The translations under genes and the position numbers were made by a program. 38,932 bases of DNA from a virus. Of the stretch, positions 7,170-13,774 are shown piece after piece. Position 1 is the first letter of the stretch. Each line of letters begins with the position of its first letter. Below the pieces are notes generated by a model. It saw only the letters and a list, made by a program, of their open reading frames with translations, was not told the origin of the DNA and did not search any database. Where the stretch lies: the IMG/VR virus record IMGVR_UViG_3300032560_000054, positions 1-38,932 of that record; one strand, 5' to 3'.

Positions 7170-7183
7170 GATTTGAAACAGTT
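7170..7183. promoter_or_regulatory. Operator candidate, 14-bp word, copy 1
   Basis: GATTTGAAACAGTT at this site is repeated exactly at 15362-15375. Here it lies 2 bp downstream of the -10 box of the leftward promoter, in reverse orientation. At copy 2 it lies 1 bp downstream of the -10 box of a rightward promoter. A repressor bound there would block open-complex formation. The XRE protein is the obvious candidate ligand. Confidence 0.55.
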
Positions 7184-7201
7184 ACAAAATACGATACAGT
7201 T
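7174..7201 (+). promoter_or_regulatory. Possible rightward promoter
   Basis: TTGAAA (7174-7179) and TACAGT (7196-7201) are 16 bp apart on the plus strand, about 155 bp upstream of the first rightward gene. The -10 box is weak and the site overlaps the leftward promoter face to face, so use of the two would be mutually exclusive. Confidence 0.4.
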
Positions 7202-7214
7202 CTTTTATTATCAA
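7186..7214 (-). promoter_or_regulatory. Leftward sigma70 promoter for the XRE gene and following genes
   Basis: On the minus strand TTGATA (7209-7214) and TATTTT (7186-7191) have a 17-bp spacer. The start point would fall near 7180, inside the operator candidate and about 25 nt upstream of the XRE start codon, which suggests autoregulation. Confidence 0.6.
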
Positions 7215-7301
7215 TGGTTTACGCGGATTTTACGCTTACACGGCCGGGAGAGCCGGATCCGGGACGGGGACGAAAATAAATGTAAAAAAGGTGTGCATTG
7301 T

Positions 7302-7326
7302 GTTTCATTTAGCGTTACATTGTTCT
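7302..7326 (+). promoter_or_regulatory. 25-bp conserved element, copy 1
   Basis: This element shares GTTTCAT, five variable bases, GTTACA, one variable base and TGTTCT with the copy at 9136-9160 (same spacing). It lies 30 bp upstream of the 42-aa gene. The half-site ATGAAACA (reverse strand) resembles the 14-bp operator candidate. It is either an activator/repressor site or an unusual early promoter. Confidence 0.5.
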
Positions 7327-7356
7327 TAGTCCCATCCGGGGACTTAGGAGCCTCAA

Positions 7357-7485
7357 ATGAAGAAAACGACGTTTACGGTTACTTCCGACGGTCGAAGGGC
7401 CGTCCGAGTACAAGGGCCGGAAGCAGACGAAGATCTCCCGGCCGAAGATGATCTCTCAAATACTATAAAAAGGAGAACTAAATGA
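7357..7485 (+). CDS. Small leader protein, 42 aa, first rightward gene
   Basis: ATG 7357 is preceded by TAGGAG at about 6 nt, and the stop overlaps the methylase start as ATGA, a strong sign of a translated, coupled gene. The product begins MKKTTFTVTSDGRRAVRVQG and has an acidic middle (EADEDLPAEDD) and a basic end. No domain is recognised. As the first gene after the switch region it may be an immediate-early host-takeover or regulatory peptide, but this is only positional inference. Confidence 0.65.
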   Translation: MKKTTFTVTSDGRRAVRVQGPEADEDLPAEDDLSNTIKRRTK

Positions 7486-8039
7486 ACGATAAAGACTTCA
7501 CCTTAACCGAAGAGCAGAAGAAGGCGCGGCCGAATAAAGGCTTCGGCCATGAAAGAGGATTCGAGGGAGATACAAACGTTTGGTTAACTCCTCCTTCCAT
7601 CCTCGAGCATCTCGGCGACTTCGATCTCGATCCCTGCGCGGCTCCGCTCCCGCGGCCGTGGAATATCGCGGAGAAGCACTACACGCTCTCGGAAGGACAG
7701 GACGGACTCCTTCTTCCGTGGAGCGGTCGCGTCTTCTGTAATCCTCCCTATGGGCCACACGTTGGACTTTGGATGCGGAAGATGATCTCTCACGGTAACG
7801 GGATCGCCCTGATCTTCGCGCGCGTCGAGACGAATGTATGGCAGCGAATTATCTGGCCCGGCGCGAAGGGGATTCTTTTTCCCGATCGCCGGATCGCCTT
7901 CTGTCGCCCGGATGGGACGCCCGGCTCTACCGCAGGCGCGCCGAGCGCGCTTGTCGCCTTCTCTGAAGCAGACGCCGAGATTCTTCGCCGGGGAAGCATT
8001 GGAGGAATCTTCACTCGTTCCATTTCACGAAAGGAGTAA
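7482..8039 (+). CDS. dam: Phage N6-adenine DNA methyltransferase (Dam family)
   Basis: The enzyme transfers a methyl group from S-adenosylmethionine to adenine N6 in DNA. The 185-aa product matches the phage Dam family (PF05869 type): WLTPPSI at 34-40, DLDPCAAP at 48-55, and the catalytic NPPY at 87-90 within RVFCNPPYGP. The family is commonly GATC-specific, and GATC is strikingly frequent in this genome. AAGGAG stands upstream of ATG 7482, and the start overlaps the leader gene stop. Likely roles are protection from restriction or marking of replication and packaging sites. No partner restriction gene is seen. Confidence 0.93.
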   Translation: MNDKDFTLTEEQKKARPNKGFGHERGFEGDTNVWLTPPSILEHLGDFDLDPCAAPLPRPWNIAEKHYTLSEGQDGLLLPWSGRVFCNPPYGPHVGLWMRKMISHGNGIALIFARVETNVWQRIIWPGAKGILFPDRRIAFCRPDGTPGSTAGAPSALVAFSEADAEILRRGSIGGIFTRSISRKE

Positions 8040-8042
8040 TTT

Positions 8043-8279
8043 ATGCGGAAGCCTATAAACGCCGAAGACGATAGGAGCCGATTCGTCGGCCATATCTCGA
8101 CGGAGGGAATGATGGAGACGGCGAAGAACAAGTACGGAATGTCCTTCGAAGCCTTCTCCGTAGATCGGGAGCTTCATTTCGAGGCGACTGATAAGCGCGG
8201 GATCAAGACCGGCCCAATGATCGAGACAGAGCTTTACTGGTATCTTTCGGGATACCTTCAGGGAAAGGGGATACTTTGA
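8043..8279 (+). CDS. Hypothetical 78-aa early protein
   Basis: ATG 8043 follows the methylase stop by 3 bp and has CGAAAGGAG at about 7 nt. The product is mixed alpha/beta, and its C-terminal half (ETELYWYLSGYLQGKGIL) is aromatic and hydrophobic but not a clear membrane span. No family is recognised. It ends in a TTGA overlap with the next gene, so the two are translationally coupled. Confidence 0.7.
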   Translation: MRKPINAEDDRSRFVGHISTEGMMETAKNKYGMSFEAFSVDRELHFEATDKRGIKTGPMIETELYWYLSGYLQGKGIL

Positions 8280-8692
8280 GCGTCCATGAATCCATTCCGC
8301 TAAACGAGGATATCCAGATCGAGCAGGCTCTAGCCGTCTGGATTAGCTATAAACAACAACCTGCGAACGATGCAGATTATCCACTTCTTATGGTGAAGGG
8401 ATACGACGGCGACGAGGAGAATTGGACGGAGATCGATTACGACGAAGATGATCCGAGTAACTTTCTCGATGGTACATGGACGGCCGCGCAGCTTTGGAGC
8501 CATAATCCGCTAGAGCGCGGAGAGGCCGAACTCGAGGATATTAAGCGAACCTTCAATATCTTCCTCGATGCTGTATGCGCCTTCGACCGTGTACTCGGAA
8601 CGGACTGCGATCCGGAGCAGGACTGGAATCAATACTCTACCGTCTCGGACTTCTGCGAGAAGAACAATATCGCGAAGCCTGCGAACTCGTAA
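8276..8692 (+). CDS. Hypothetical acidic early protein
   Basis: The 138-aa protein is markedly acidic (about one residue in five is Asp or Glu), with a GYDGDEENWTEIDYDEDD-like stretch near residues 40-60. The best start is TTG 8276, which overlaps the previous stop as TTGA and has AAAGGGG upstream; no in-frame ATG is close. Small acidic early proteins of phages are sometimes DNA mimics that inhibit host nucleases or other DNA-binding proteins. That is an untested possibility here. Confidence 0.65.
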   Translation: MSVHESIPLNEDIQIEQALAVWISYKQQPANDADYPLLMVKGYDGDEENWTEIDYDEDDPSNFLDGTWTAAQLWSHNPLERGEAELEDIKRTFNIFLDAVCAFDRVLGTDCDPEQDWNQYSTVSDFCEKNNIAKPANS

Positions 8693-8769
8693 GGCATTCG
8701 CCGCGCGGCTCCTACCGTAAGCGGATCGTCCGGAGTGGAATCCGGAGCCGGGTACGTAACCTCGGCGAA

Positions 8770-8796
8770 GCCGGGGGAAGGTTAGCTTCCCCCGGC
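8770..8796. other. Perfect 11-bp hairpin at a gene boundary
   Basis: GCCGGGGGAAG (8770-8780) pairs with CTTCCCCCGGC (8786-8796) around GTTAG. An outer CTCG/CGAG pairing (8761-8764 with 8797-8800) extends it. It ends about 10 nt before the AAGGAGG ribosome-binding site of the next gene and has no T-run. Confidence 0.7.
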
Positions 8797-8814
8797 CGAG
8801 ATTGAAGGAGGTAA

Positions 8815-9144
8815 ATGATGGATCATCGCGCCGACTGGATCGCCCGGAGCGTCCGTATCGATTCCGTCGAAGGGATCGTTCTCGCTCTTCGCCTCTTCTC
8901 CCTCTCCCGCTCCCGGCTCGAGGAAGTCGTCGGCGTCTATCGCTCCGGCCCTCGGAAGGGACGGCTCCGCGGCGAGATCCGATTCAAGCTCTGTACGAAG
9001 AAGGGACAGATCTTCGACGCTGCGAAGCGGAAGATCCGCTCCGTATGGCCGGGATACATCTTCGAGGCCCGGATCTGCGATATTACGACCGGAGATACGC
9101 TCTTTCGTCCGAATCCGCAAGTAATCCCCCGAATTGTTTCATAA
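8815..9144 (+). CDS. Hypothetical basic protein, 109 aa
   Basis: Two ATGs occur in tandem (8815 and 8818). AAGGAGG lies 3 nt from the first and 6 nt from the second, so the second may be the true start. The product is basic, with beta-rich stretches (SVEGIVLALRLFSLSRSRLE, then RGEIRFKLCTKKG), and resembles small DNA- or RNA-binding proteins without matching a family I can name. It stands alone between two hairpins, with the second 25-bp control element just after its stop. Confidence 0.65.
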   Translation: MMDHRADWIARSVRIDSVEGIVLALRLFSLSRSRLEEVVGVYRSGPRKGRLRGEIRFKLCTKKGQIFDAAKRKIRSVWPGYIFEARICDITTGDTLFRPNPQVIPRIVS

Positions 9145-9160
9145 CCTGTTACAGTGTTCT
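9136..9160 (+). promoter_or_regulatory. 25-bp conserved element, copy 2
   Basis: This copy matches 7302-7326 at 19 or more of 25 positions, with identical spacing of GTTTCAT, GTTACA and TGTTCT. It spans the end of the previous gene and lies about 40 bp upstream of the 52-aa/RecT gene pair, so it probably controls the recombination genes. Confidence 0.5.
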
Positions 9161-9162
9161 CG

Positions 9163-9185
9163 GCTCCCGGATCGCATCCGGGAGC
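9163..9185. other. Perfect 10-bp hairpin before the recombination genes
   Basis: GCTCCCGGAT (9163-9172) and ATCCGGGAGC (9176-9185) are separated by only CGC. The stem directly abuts the GGAAGGAAG ribosome-binding region of the 52-aa gene. Confidence 0.7.
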
Positions 9186-9199
9186 GGAAGGAAGAAAAG

Positions 9200-9358
9200 A
9201 TGAAATACCTCGCAGGCAGGATTTACCAGTTCCCCCGCTTTGTACGCTTCACGCGCGCGGAGAGTATTCTCTGCGCGCTCCGTCACGCTTTGCGGCCGCG
9301 GGATGTTTACGCGATCGCGAAGCCTCATCTCACCACTAACCGAAAGGATGGCAAGTAA
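9200..9358 (+). CDS. Small basic protein upstream of RecT
   Basis: The 52-aa product starts at ATG 9200, chosen because GGAAGG lies just upstream and the hairpin occupies the region of earlier possible starts. It is basic and aromatic at the N-terminus (MKYLAGRIYQFPRFVRF). The stop overlaps the RecT start as TAATG, so expression is coupled to the recombinase. Function is unknown; a recombination accessory role is only inferred from position. Confidence 0.6.
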   Translation: MKYLAGRIYQFPRFVRFTRAESILCALRHALRPRDVYAIAKPHLTTNRKDGK

Positions 9359-10380
9359 TGGAATCTCCCTCGACTGCTTTAACCGCGCCTGCTCCCGCTC
9401 GCGCGGCTCTCTCCGATCCCTTCATGCCTTCGTCCATGTCCGAGCTTAAATCGTTCGGCGAGATGATCGCGAAGAGTGCCTTCGCTCCCGCTTCGTACAA
9501 GGGGAAGCCGGAGGACTGCATGATCGCTATCCTCTATGGCCGGGAACTCGGCGTATCGCCGCTTCAGGCTCTTCAGGGCGTCGCCGTGATCAACGGACGG
9601 CCCGGAGTCTTCGGCGATCTCCTGTGGGCCTTAGTCTGCGGCCATCCTGATTTCGAGGACTGTCGCGAGGAAGTCGTCGCCGATCGCGCCTCCGTCACGC
9701 TGAAGAGGAAGAAGAGGACGGCGTATACCGTCTCCTTCTCGATCGACGACGCGAAGAAGGCTGGACTATGGGGGAAGGCAGGCCCGTGGACTCAATACCC
9801 CTCGAGGATGATGCTCTGGCGCGCTCGCACCTTCGCCGCTCGCTTCGTCTTCGCCGACGCCCTGAAGGGACTTACCTCGATTGAGGAGCTTCAGGATACC
9901 GTAATCGACGCTCCGCTCGAACTCGCGTCTCGGGAGTCTCTCCCGGCTCCGGCTCCGACCGCGGCCGCGCCTGCGGCTCCGGCGACGATCGGCGAGGAGG
10001 AAGTGAAGCAGCTTACCGCGTCCTATCGAAAGAGCGGATACAAGTCCGACGAGGTTCGCGCGAAGATGGTCGAACTCTTCGGCGAGTCCTGTACCCGCTC
10101 CGGCCTGATCCCGAAGGAGGGATTCGACAAGATCCTCGCATGGGCCTCGAAGCCGAAGGACGCTCCCACGGCCGCGGCCGAGGCGAAGCCTGCGGATCCT
10201 GTCCCGGCCGCGCAGCCGAGCCGCGCCGAGCTTGCCTGTCGCGAAGCCTTCGGCCTGCTCGATCTGGATCTCTTCGGGAAGCAGAAGGAGATCGACGACC
10301 ATACGATCGACGGAGTAACGGACTGGAAGAAGCTCTTCGAGCGTCTCTCCTCTCTCGTCGATCAGAAGGCGCAGAAGTAA
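9358..10380 (+). CDS. RecT-family single-strand annealing protein
   Basis: The 340-aa protein fits the RecT family, which anneals complementary single strands during phage recombination and replication. The core at about 40-190 holds the typical GRELGVSPLQALQGVAVING segment, followed by a LWALV region and RMMLWRARTFAARFVFADAL. The C-terminal third is Pro/Ala-rich and then helical. The next gene is a PD-(D/E)XK exonuclease, the expected partner of a two-component exo/annealase system. CGAAAGG precedes ATG 9358, and the start overlaps the previous stop. Confidence 0.9.
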   Translation: MESPSTALTAPAPARAALSDPFMPSSMSELKSFGEMIAKSAFAPASYKGKPEDCMIAILYGRELGVSPLQALQGVAVINGRPGVFGDLLWALVCGHPDFEDCREEVVADRASVTLKRKKRTAYTVSFSIDDAKKAGLWGKAGPWTQYPSRMMLWRARTFAARFVFADALKGLTSIEELQDTVIDAPLELASRESLPAPAPTAAAPAAPATIGEEEVKQLTASYRKSGYKSDEVRAKMVELFGESCTRSGLIPKEGFDKILAWASKPKDAPTAAAEAKPADPVPAAQPSRAELACREAFGLLDLDLFGKQKEIDDHTIDGVTDWKKLFERLSSLVDQKAQK

Positions 10381-10390
10381 CCGGGATCGA

Positions 10391-10433
10391 CCGGGGAGGA
10401 TGTTTCGTTATACGATACGGAGCATCCCCCCGG
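10391..10433. other. Bulged hairpin between annealase and exonuclease genes
   Basis: CCGGGG-A-GGATG (10391-10402) pairs with CATCC-CCCCGG (10423-10433), with a single bulged A and a 20-nt loop rich in TTATACGATAC. No T-run follows. The exonuclease start codon lies about 22 nt further on. Confidence 0.55.
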
Positions 10434-10455
10434 CCGGGCCGGGAAAGAAGGGAAT

Positions 10456-11103
10456 ATGAACTTCGAACCGGACTTAGACTTTACCTTCGAAGATACGTCG
10501 CACCTTTACCGCAAAGCGAGCGGAGAGACAGTTCGCAGCGTGACGCAGGCTCTAGGCGTATCCGGAATCTTCGACTGGACAGGCGTCCCCGTCGGCGTCC
10601 TTCAGGCCGCGCAGGAGCGCGGGAAGCGCGTCCATTCATGGACGGCCGTATACGATCGCGAGGGCGACGCCGATCCGCTCCTCGTCGAGCAGGAGGAGAT
10701 CGGCTTCTGCGAGGGATGGAGAGGCTTCTGCGATACATACCGTCCAGAGATGATCAAGATCGAGGAGCCGATGCTCCGGCGCGTCGCCGGGATCGAAGTC
10801 GCCGGGACGCCGGATCGCGTCCTGAAGATCGGCTCCCGGATCTGGATCGTCGATATAAAGACAGGCTCGACGAAGCATCCCGGATGGGCCTTACAGACTG
10901 CGCTTTACGAGATGCTCTATACGCGGCGATCCATCGTCGGGAACCTCGGCCGAATGTCCGTTCGCGTCACGCGAGACGGACGCTTCTTCCCGAACGTGTA
11001 CGAGGAGATCTGCGACGGCGACGCTGCGATCGCCTGCCTCGATCCCTCTTCTCCTGAATCCGTCCTCGTCGTCGAAAATTGGCGACGTAACCATAACCTC
11101 TAA
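10456..11103 (+). CDS. PD-(D/E)XK exonuclease, partner of the RecT-like protein
   Basis: The 215-aa protein has the RecB/Cas4/PDDEXK_1 pattern: an HSW motif with H60, E104, then GTPD with D120, IVDIKTG giving D133 and K135, and QTALYE with Q147 and Y151. These residues form the metal-binding nuclease centre that resects double-strand ends. The protein supplies single-stranded substrate for the annealing protein encoded just upstream. AAGAAGGG precedes ATG 10456. The length suits a single-domain nuclease without a helicase part. Confidence 0.9.
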   Translation: MNFEPDLDFTFEDTSHLYRKASGETVRSVTQALGVSGIFDWTGVPVGVLQAAQERGKRVHSWTAVYDREGDADPLLVEQEEIGFCEGWRGFCDTYRPEMIKIEEPMLRRVAGIEVAGTPDRVLKIGSRIWIVDIKTGSTKHPGWALQTALYEMLYTRRSIVGNLGRMSVRVTRDGRFFPNVYEEICDGDAAIACLDPSSPESVLVVENWRRNHNL

Positions 11104-11121
11104 CCTCGAAAGGAATCAGCC

Positions 11122-12111
11122 ATGAATGTAACGATGCAGGTAGTAAGCAGTTCGAAAATTAAGGCTATCGGATACGACGAGAAGGAGATGATCCTTTATA
11201 TCGAGTTCCCGACTGGATCGACTTACAGGTACTTCGCCGTCGAGCCGGACGTCTTCGAATCCTTCCAGAAGGCCGAGTCGAAGGGGAAGTTCTTCGGCGC
11301 GTACATCGCCGGGCCGGATCGGAAGAATCCGATCTATCGCTTCGAGCGCGTCCCGGCGAAGGTGGAAGCCGGGCGTATCGTCGAGGCTGCTCCCGCGGCC
11401 CCGGCCGTCACGGATACGATCCCCGAGCTTCCGGCCGACGTTCAGGAGCTTCCGCAGCGCGCTCTCGCAGTTCAGAAGCAGGCGCAGGAGATCCAGATCC
11501 GGACGGACGCGGAGAATACGCAGGCCGCGAATACCCTGAAGACGCTGAAGGCCGAGCGCGCCATCGTTCAGGCGCGTGTCGATGCCTTTAAGCGTCCGGC
11601 CGTCGAAGCATGGAAGGCCGCGAATGCGCTCGAGCGCGAGGCGATCGGGCCTTACGAGGAGGCCGAGAAGATGATTAAGGCCGCGATGCTCTCCTTCTCG
11701 CGCGCCGAGGAGGAGAAGCGTCGCCGGGCCGAGGCCGAGGAGCGCAGGATCCTCGAGCAGAAGGCGCGGGAAGAGGCCGAGCAGCGCAGCCGGGACGAAG
11801 CGGAGCGCGAGGCTTCCTACGCGGCCGCGCAGGGAGCGTCGAAGGTGGAAGTCGAGGAGATCCGCGCGAATCCCCTCCCGGTTGCTCCCGTCCCGATCGC
11901 GCCTGTCGTCCTTCCCTCGACCGTGACGAAGACGGCCGGAGTCTCGCGCCGGGAGAAGTGGAGCTTCCGGATCGTGGACGAGCGGCTTATCCCGCGGGAA
12001 TATCTCATGGTGAACGAGTCGGCGATCCGGGCCGTCGCGACGACGCAGAAGAAGCTCGCGAAGATCCCCGGCGTCGAGTTCTTCGACGAGGGAACCGTCG
12101 TCGTCCGATAA
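11122..12111 (+). CDS. KTSC-domain protein with coiled coil and conserved phage C-terminal domain
   Basis: The 329-aa product has three parts. Residues 1-75 form a KTSC domain (SSKIKAIGYDEKEMILYIEF, then YRYFAVEPDVFESFQKAESKG). Residues 100-240 are a long charged coiled coil (about 165-235 rich in EEEKRRRAEAEE). Residues 270-329 match a domain common beside phage recombination genes (REKWSFRIVDERLIPREYLM, ending with IPGVEFFDEGTVVVR). KTSC is implicated in nucleic-acid-associated functions, but its activity is unknown. The gene follows the exonuclease by 18 bp and probably assists recombination. The leader TAACCTCGAAAGGAATC is repeated at 17485. Confidence 0.8.
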   Translation: MNVTMQVVSSSKIKAIGYDEKEMILYIEFPTGSTYRYFAVEPDVFESFQKAESKGKFFGAYIAGPDRKNPIYRFERVPAKVEAGRIVEAAPAAPAVTDTIPELPADVQELPQRALAVQKQAQEIQIRTDAENTQAANTLKTLKAERAIVQARVDAFKRPAVEAWKAANALEREAIGPYEEAEKMIKAAMLSFSRAEEEKRRRAEAEERRILEQKAREEAEQRSRDEAEREASYAAAQGASKVEVEEIRANPLPVAPVPIAPVVLPSTVTKTAGVSRREKWSFRIVDERLIPREYLMVNESAIRAVATTQKKLAKIPGVEFFDEGTVVVR

Positions 12112-12121
12112 TGTATCCGCA

Positions 12122-12146
12122 GGGCCGGGGATCGCTTCCCCGGCCC
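12122..12146. other. Perfect 10-bp hairpin at a gene boundary
   Basis: GGGCCGGGGA (12122-12131) pairs with TCCCCGGCCC (12137-12146) around TCGCT. It starts 10 nt after the KTSC gene stop and ends next to the GGAAAGG ribosome-binding site of the following gene. Confidence 0.7.
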
Positions 12147-12161
12147 GGAAAGGTTCCTCGT

Positions 12162-12470
12162 ATGTCCGATCCCGCCCTTATTCAGTGGAACGATGCTCGA
12201 GAGGTAGAACTCGAGCGGCTTCTCTCTATGGCTTCCGCGCTCTCCCGTCACATCGACGAAGCCTGCGCGCAGATTGTCAAAGCGGAGAAGAATCTCCCCA
12301 TGATTCAGGCGATCTCGATCGAATCCTTTCAGCGCATACTCGCGACGGCGAAGCAGATTTACCCGGAAGGATCTGAGACGATGCGCCTTCAGACGGCCGA
12401 TCTCGTCGCAGCCTTCGGATATCGGATCGATCTCTATCGCGTCGATCCGGGAACCACGACAGTCCAATAA
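12162..12470 (+). CDS. Hypothetical helical early protein, 102 aa
   Basis: ATG 12162 was chosen because GGAAAGG lies 8 nt upstream and the region before it is a hairpin. The product is helical throughout (EVELERLLSMASALSRHIDE, then QTADLVAAFGYRIDL). No domain is recognised. It lies between the KTSC gene and a zinc-ribbon/HTH gene in the rightward operon. Confidence 0.65.
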   Translation: MSDPALIQWNDAREVELERLLSMASALSRHIDEACAQIVKAEKNLPMIQAISIESFQRILATAKQIYPEGSETMRLQTADLVAAFGYRIDLYRVDPGTTTVQ

Positions 12471-12490
12471 ACCGAAAGGGAACGAGGAAT

Positions 12491-13090
12491 ATGCGAGACT
12501 TCGACTTCGATAATATCCGGATCGACTATACTCCCGCGGATTATGCTCCGCGGAAGTCTTCAGTAAAAAGGAAGTGTGAACGATGCGGCCATTCCCTCGC
12601 CGCGATGAATGGCGATACTCTCTGCTTCGTCTGCCAGAGGAAGAAAGAGGAGAGCGAGTTTAAGCAGAAGGCTCTCGGGAGCGGAATCAGGAAGGAGCTT
12701 CTCCCGGCTTCTTCTCCGCAAGCGATTCCGCTCCCGCGCCGTATGCAGAAGAAGAAGAGGACGGCTCCGCGGAAGTCCGTTCAGCATCCCGGCGTCGGCC
12801 GGGGAATGAACGGACGTACTCCCGACGAGAAGATCTATCAGGTACTTCATTACCTTCAGCTTCGAATCCCCCGGAAGGAGATCTGCTTTATGACGGGCCT
12901 TACGTACTCCGTCGTCTCGAAGATCGCGACGGGAGAGCTTCAGCCATTGAAGACGCGGGAGGATACGCCGACGGCTCCCGCGCCTGCGAAGGGCCGGGAC
13001 GTCTGTTACGTGAATATAACGCGCCTCGGGAATACGGATCGAGTATCGAAAGGAGAACTCTATGGCTCGCGAGACGGTCGTAGTCTGTAA
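12491..13090 (+). CDS. Zinc-ribbon plus helix-turn-helix protein, likely early regulator
   Basis: The 199-aa protein has a zinc ribbon near 30-53 (CERCGH and CFVC), a basic linker, and a C-terminal HTH-like segment near 115-150 (DEKIYQVLHYLQLRIPRKEI followed by TGLTYSVVSKIATGEL). This layout suits a transcription regulator or a protein that recruits RNA polymerase. CGAAAGGG stands before ATG 12491. The stop overlaps the next gene by about 29 nt. It may be an activator of the replication or late genes, but the target is unknown. Confidence 0.7.
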   Translation: MRDFDFDNIRIDYTPADYAPRKSSVKRKCERCGHSLAAMNGDTLCFVCQRKKEESEFKQKALGSGIRKELLPASSPQAIPLPRRMQKKKRTAPRKSVQHPGVGRGMNGRTPDEKIYQVLHYLQLRIPRKEICFMTGLTYSVVSKIATGELQPLKTREDTPTAPAPAKGRDVCYVNITRLGNTDRVSKGELYGSRDGRSL

Positions 13091-13334
13091 CGGTTGCAAA
13101 GCGCAGAAGCGCGAGGTAAATCATTGGTGGAGTATTGTCCATCTCCGGATAAATATCCGCTCGTCCGACGCTCTCGCCGTTCCTCCTCCTGTCCTCCTGA
13201 CATTCGAGCAGGCCGAGGATCTCGATCCTTCCTTCGTCGTCTTGCGCGAGGACTTCTGCGGCTCCTCTTGTCTGATTCAGGCCGTGAATACTTGGATGGG
13301 CGAGAAGGCCGAGGAGAGAGGAGTCCGGCCATGA
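13062..13334 (+). CDS. Small zinc-finger-like protein
   Basis: The 90-aa product has CNGC near residues 9-12 and CGSSC near 66-70, spaced to form one zinc site. CGAAAGGAG precedes ATG 13062. It overlaps the preceding gene's end by 29 nt and the next start as ATGA, so the three genes are coupled. The family is unknown; a role as a small zinc adaptor of transcription or replication is inferred. Confidence 0.65.
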   Translation: MARETVVVCNGCKAQKREVNHWWSIVHLRINIRSSDALAVPPPVLLTFEQAEDLDPSFVVLREDFCGSSCLIQAVNTWMGEKAEERGVRP

Positions 13335-13639
13335 TCGAGCAGCTTGATCTCGCATTCCTCGCGACAATTCAGACGGAGTTTGACAAGTATCACGCGAACA
13401 ATCCTCACGTATACGATCTCCTCGTTCAGTTGGCCCGGAAGGTGAAGGCGCGCGGCCGGAAGCATTACTCGATCGCCTCACTCTTCGAACAGGTTCGCTG
13501 GCACTTTAACTTCGAAGTGGATACGGACGACGGCTTTAAGATCTCGAATAATCATCGCTCCCGTTATGCGCGCCTCATCATGGAACGGGAGCCGGATCTG
13601 AAGGGATTCTTCAATACGAAGACGCTCCGATCTGATTAA
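13331..13639 (+). CDS. Hypothetical 102-aa early protein
   Basis: The start ATG 13331 overlaps the preceding stop as ATGA; an upstream in-frame ATG at 13094 would run far into the previous gene. The product is alpha-helical and basic in the middle (LVQLARKVKARGRKHYSIAS), with a conserved-looking FEQVRWHFNFEV segment and the ending EREPDLKGFF. I have a sense of similar phage hypothetical proteins, but no function. The next 135 bp hold three hairpins. Confidence 0.7.
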   Translation: MIEQLDLAFLATIQTEFDKYHANNPHVYDLLVQLARKVKARGRKHYSIASLFEQVRWHFNFEVDTDDGFKISNNHRSRYARLIMEREPDLKGFFNTKTLRSD

Positions 13640-13774
13640 CTTGCTTCCTCTGCGGGATACGTGTACTTTGTGGAACGTATCCCAAAAGATACCCTCCCCC
13701 GGTCGCTCCGGGGGAAGCTGCCCGGCCGGGAGCTTATCCTTTCCTCCCGGCCGGGCCTGAACGAAAGGTGATTC
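13640..13774. other. Three tandem hairpins upstream of the replication initiator
   Basis: The 135-bp gap is filled by three stem-loops: GGGATACG (13654-13661) with CGTATCCC (13676-13683); CCCCCGG (13696-13702) with CCGGGGG (13708-13714); and GCCCGGCCGGGAG (13720-13732) with CTCCCGGCCGGGC (13744-13756). They directly precede the DUF1376 gene. They could be an origin element, an attenuator, or RNA-processing sites. No T-run and no promoter boxes are seen. Confidence 0.7.

Larger units (their letters stand above)
7154..7356. promoter_or_regulatory. Divergent early/late switch region
   Basis: This is an AT-rich 203-bp gap between the leftward XRE gene and the first rightward gene. It holds the leftward promoter (7186-7214), a possible opposing rightward promoter (7174-7201), the 14-bp operator candidate (7170-7183) and the 25-bp conserved element (7302-7326). 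No coding sequence is seen here. All genes of the genome are transcribed away from this region. Confidence 0.8.
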
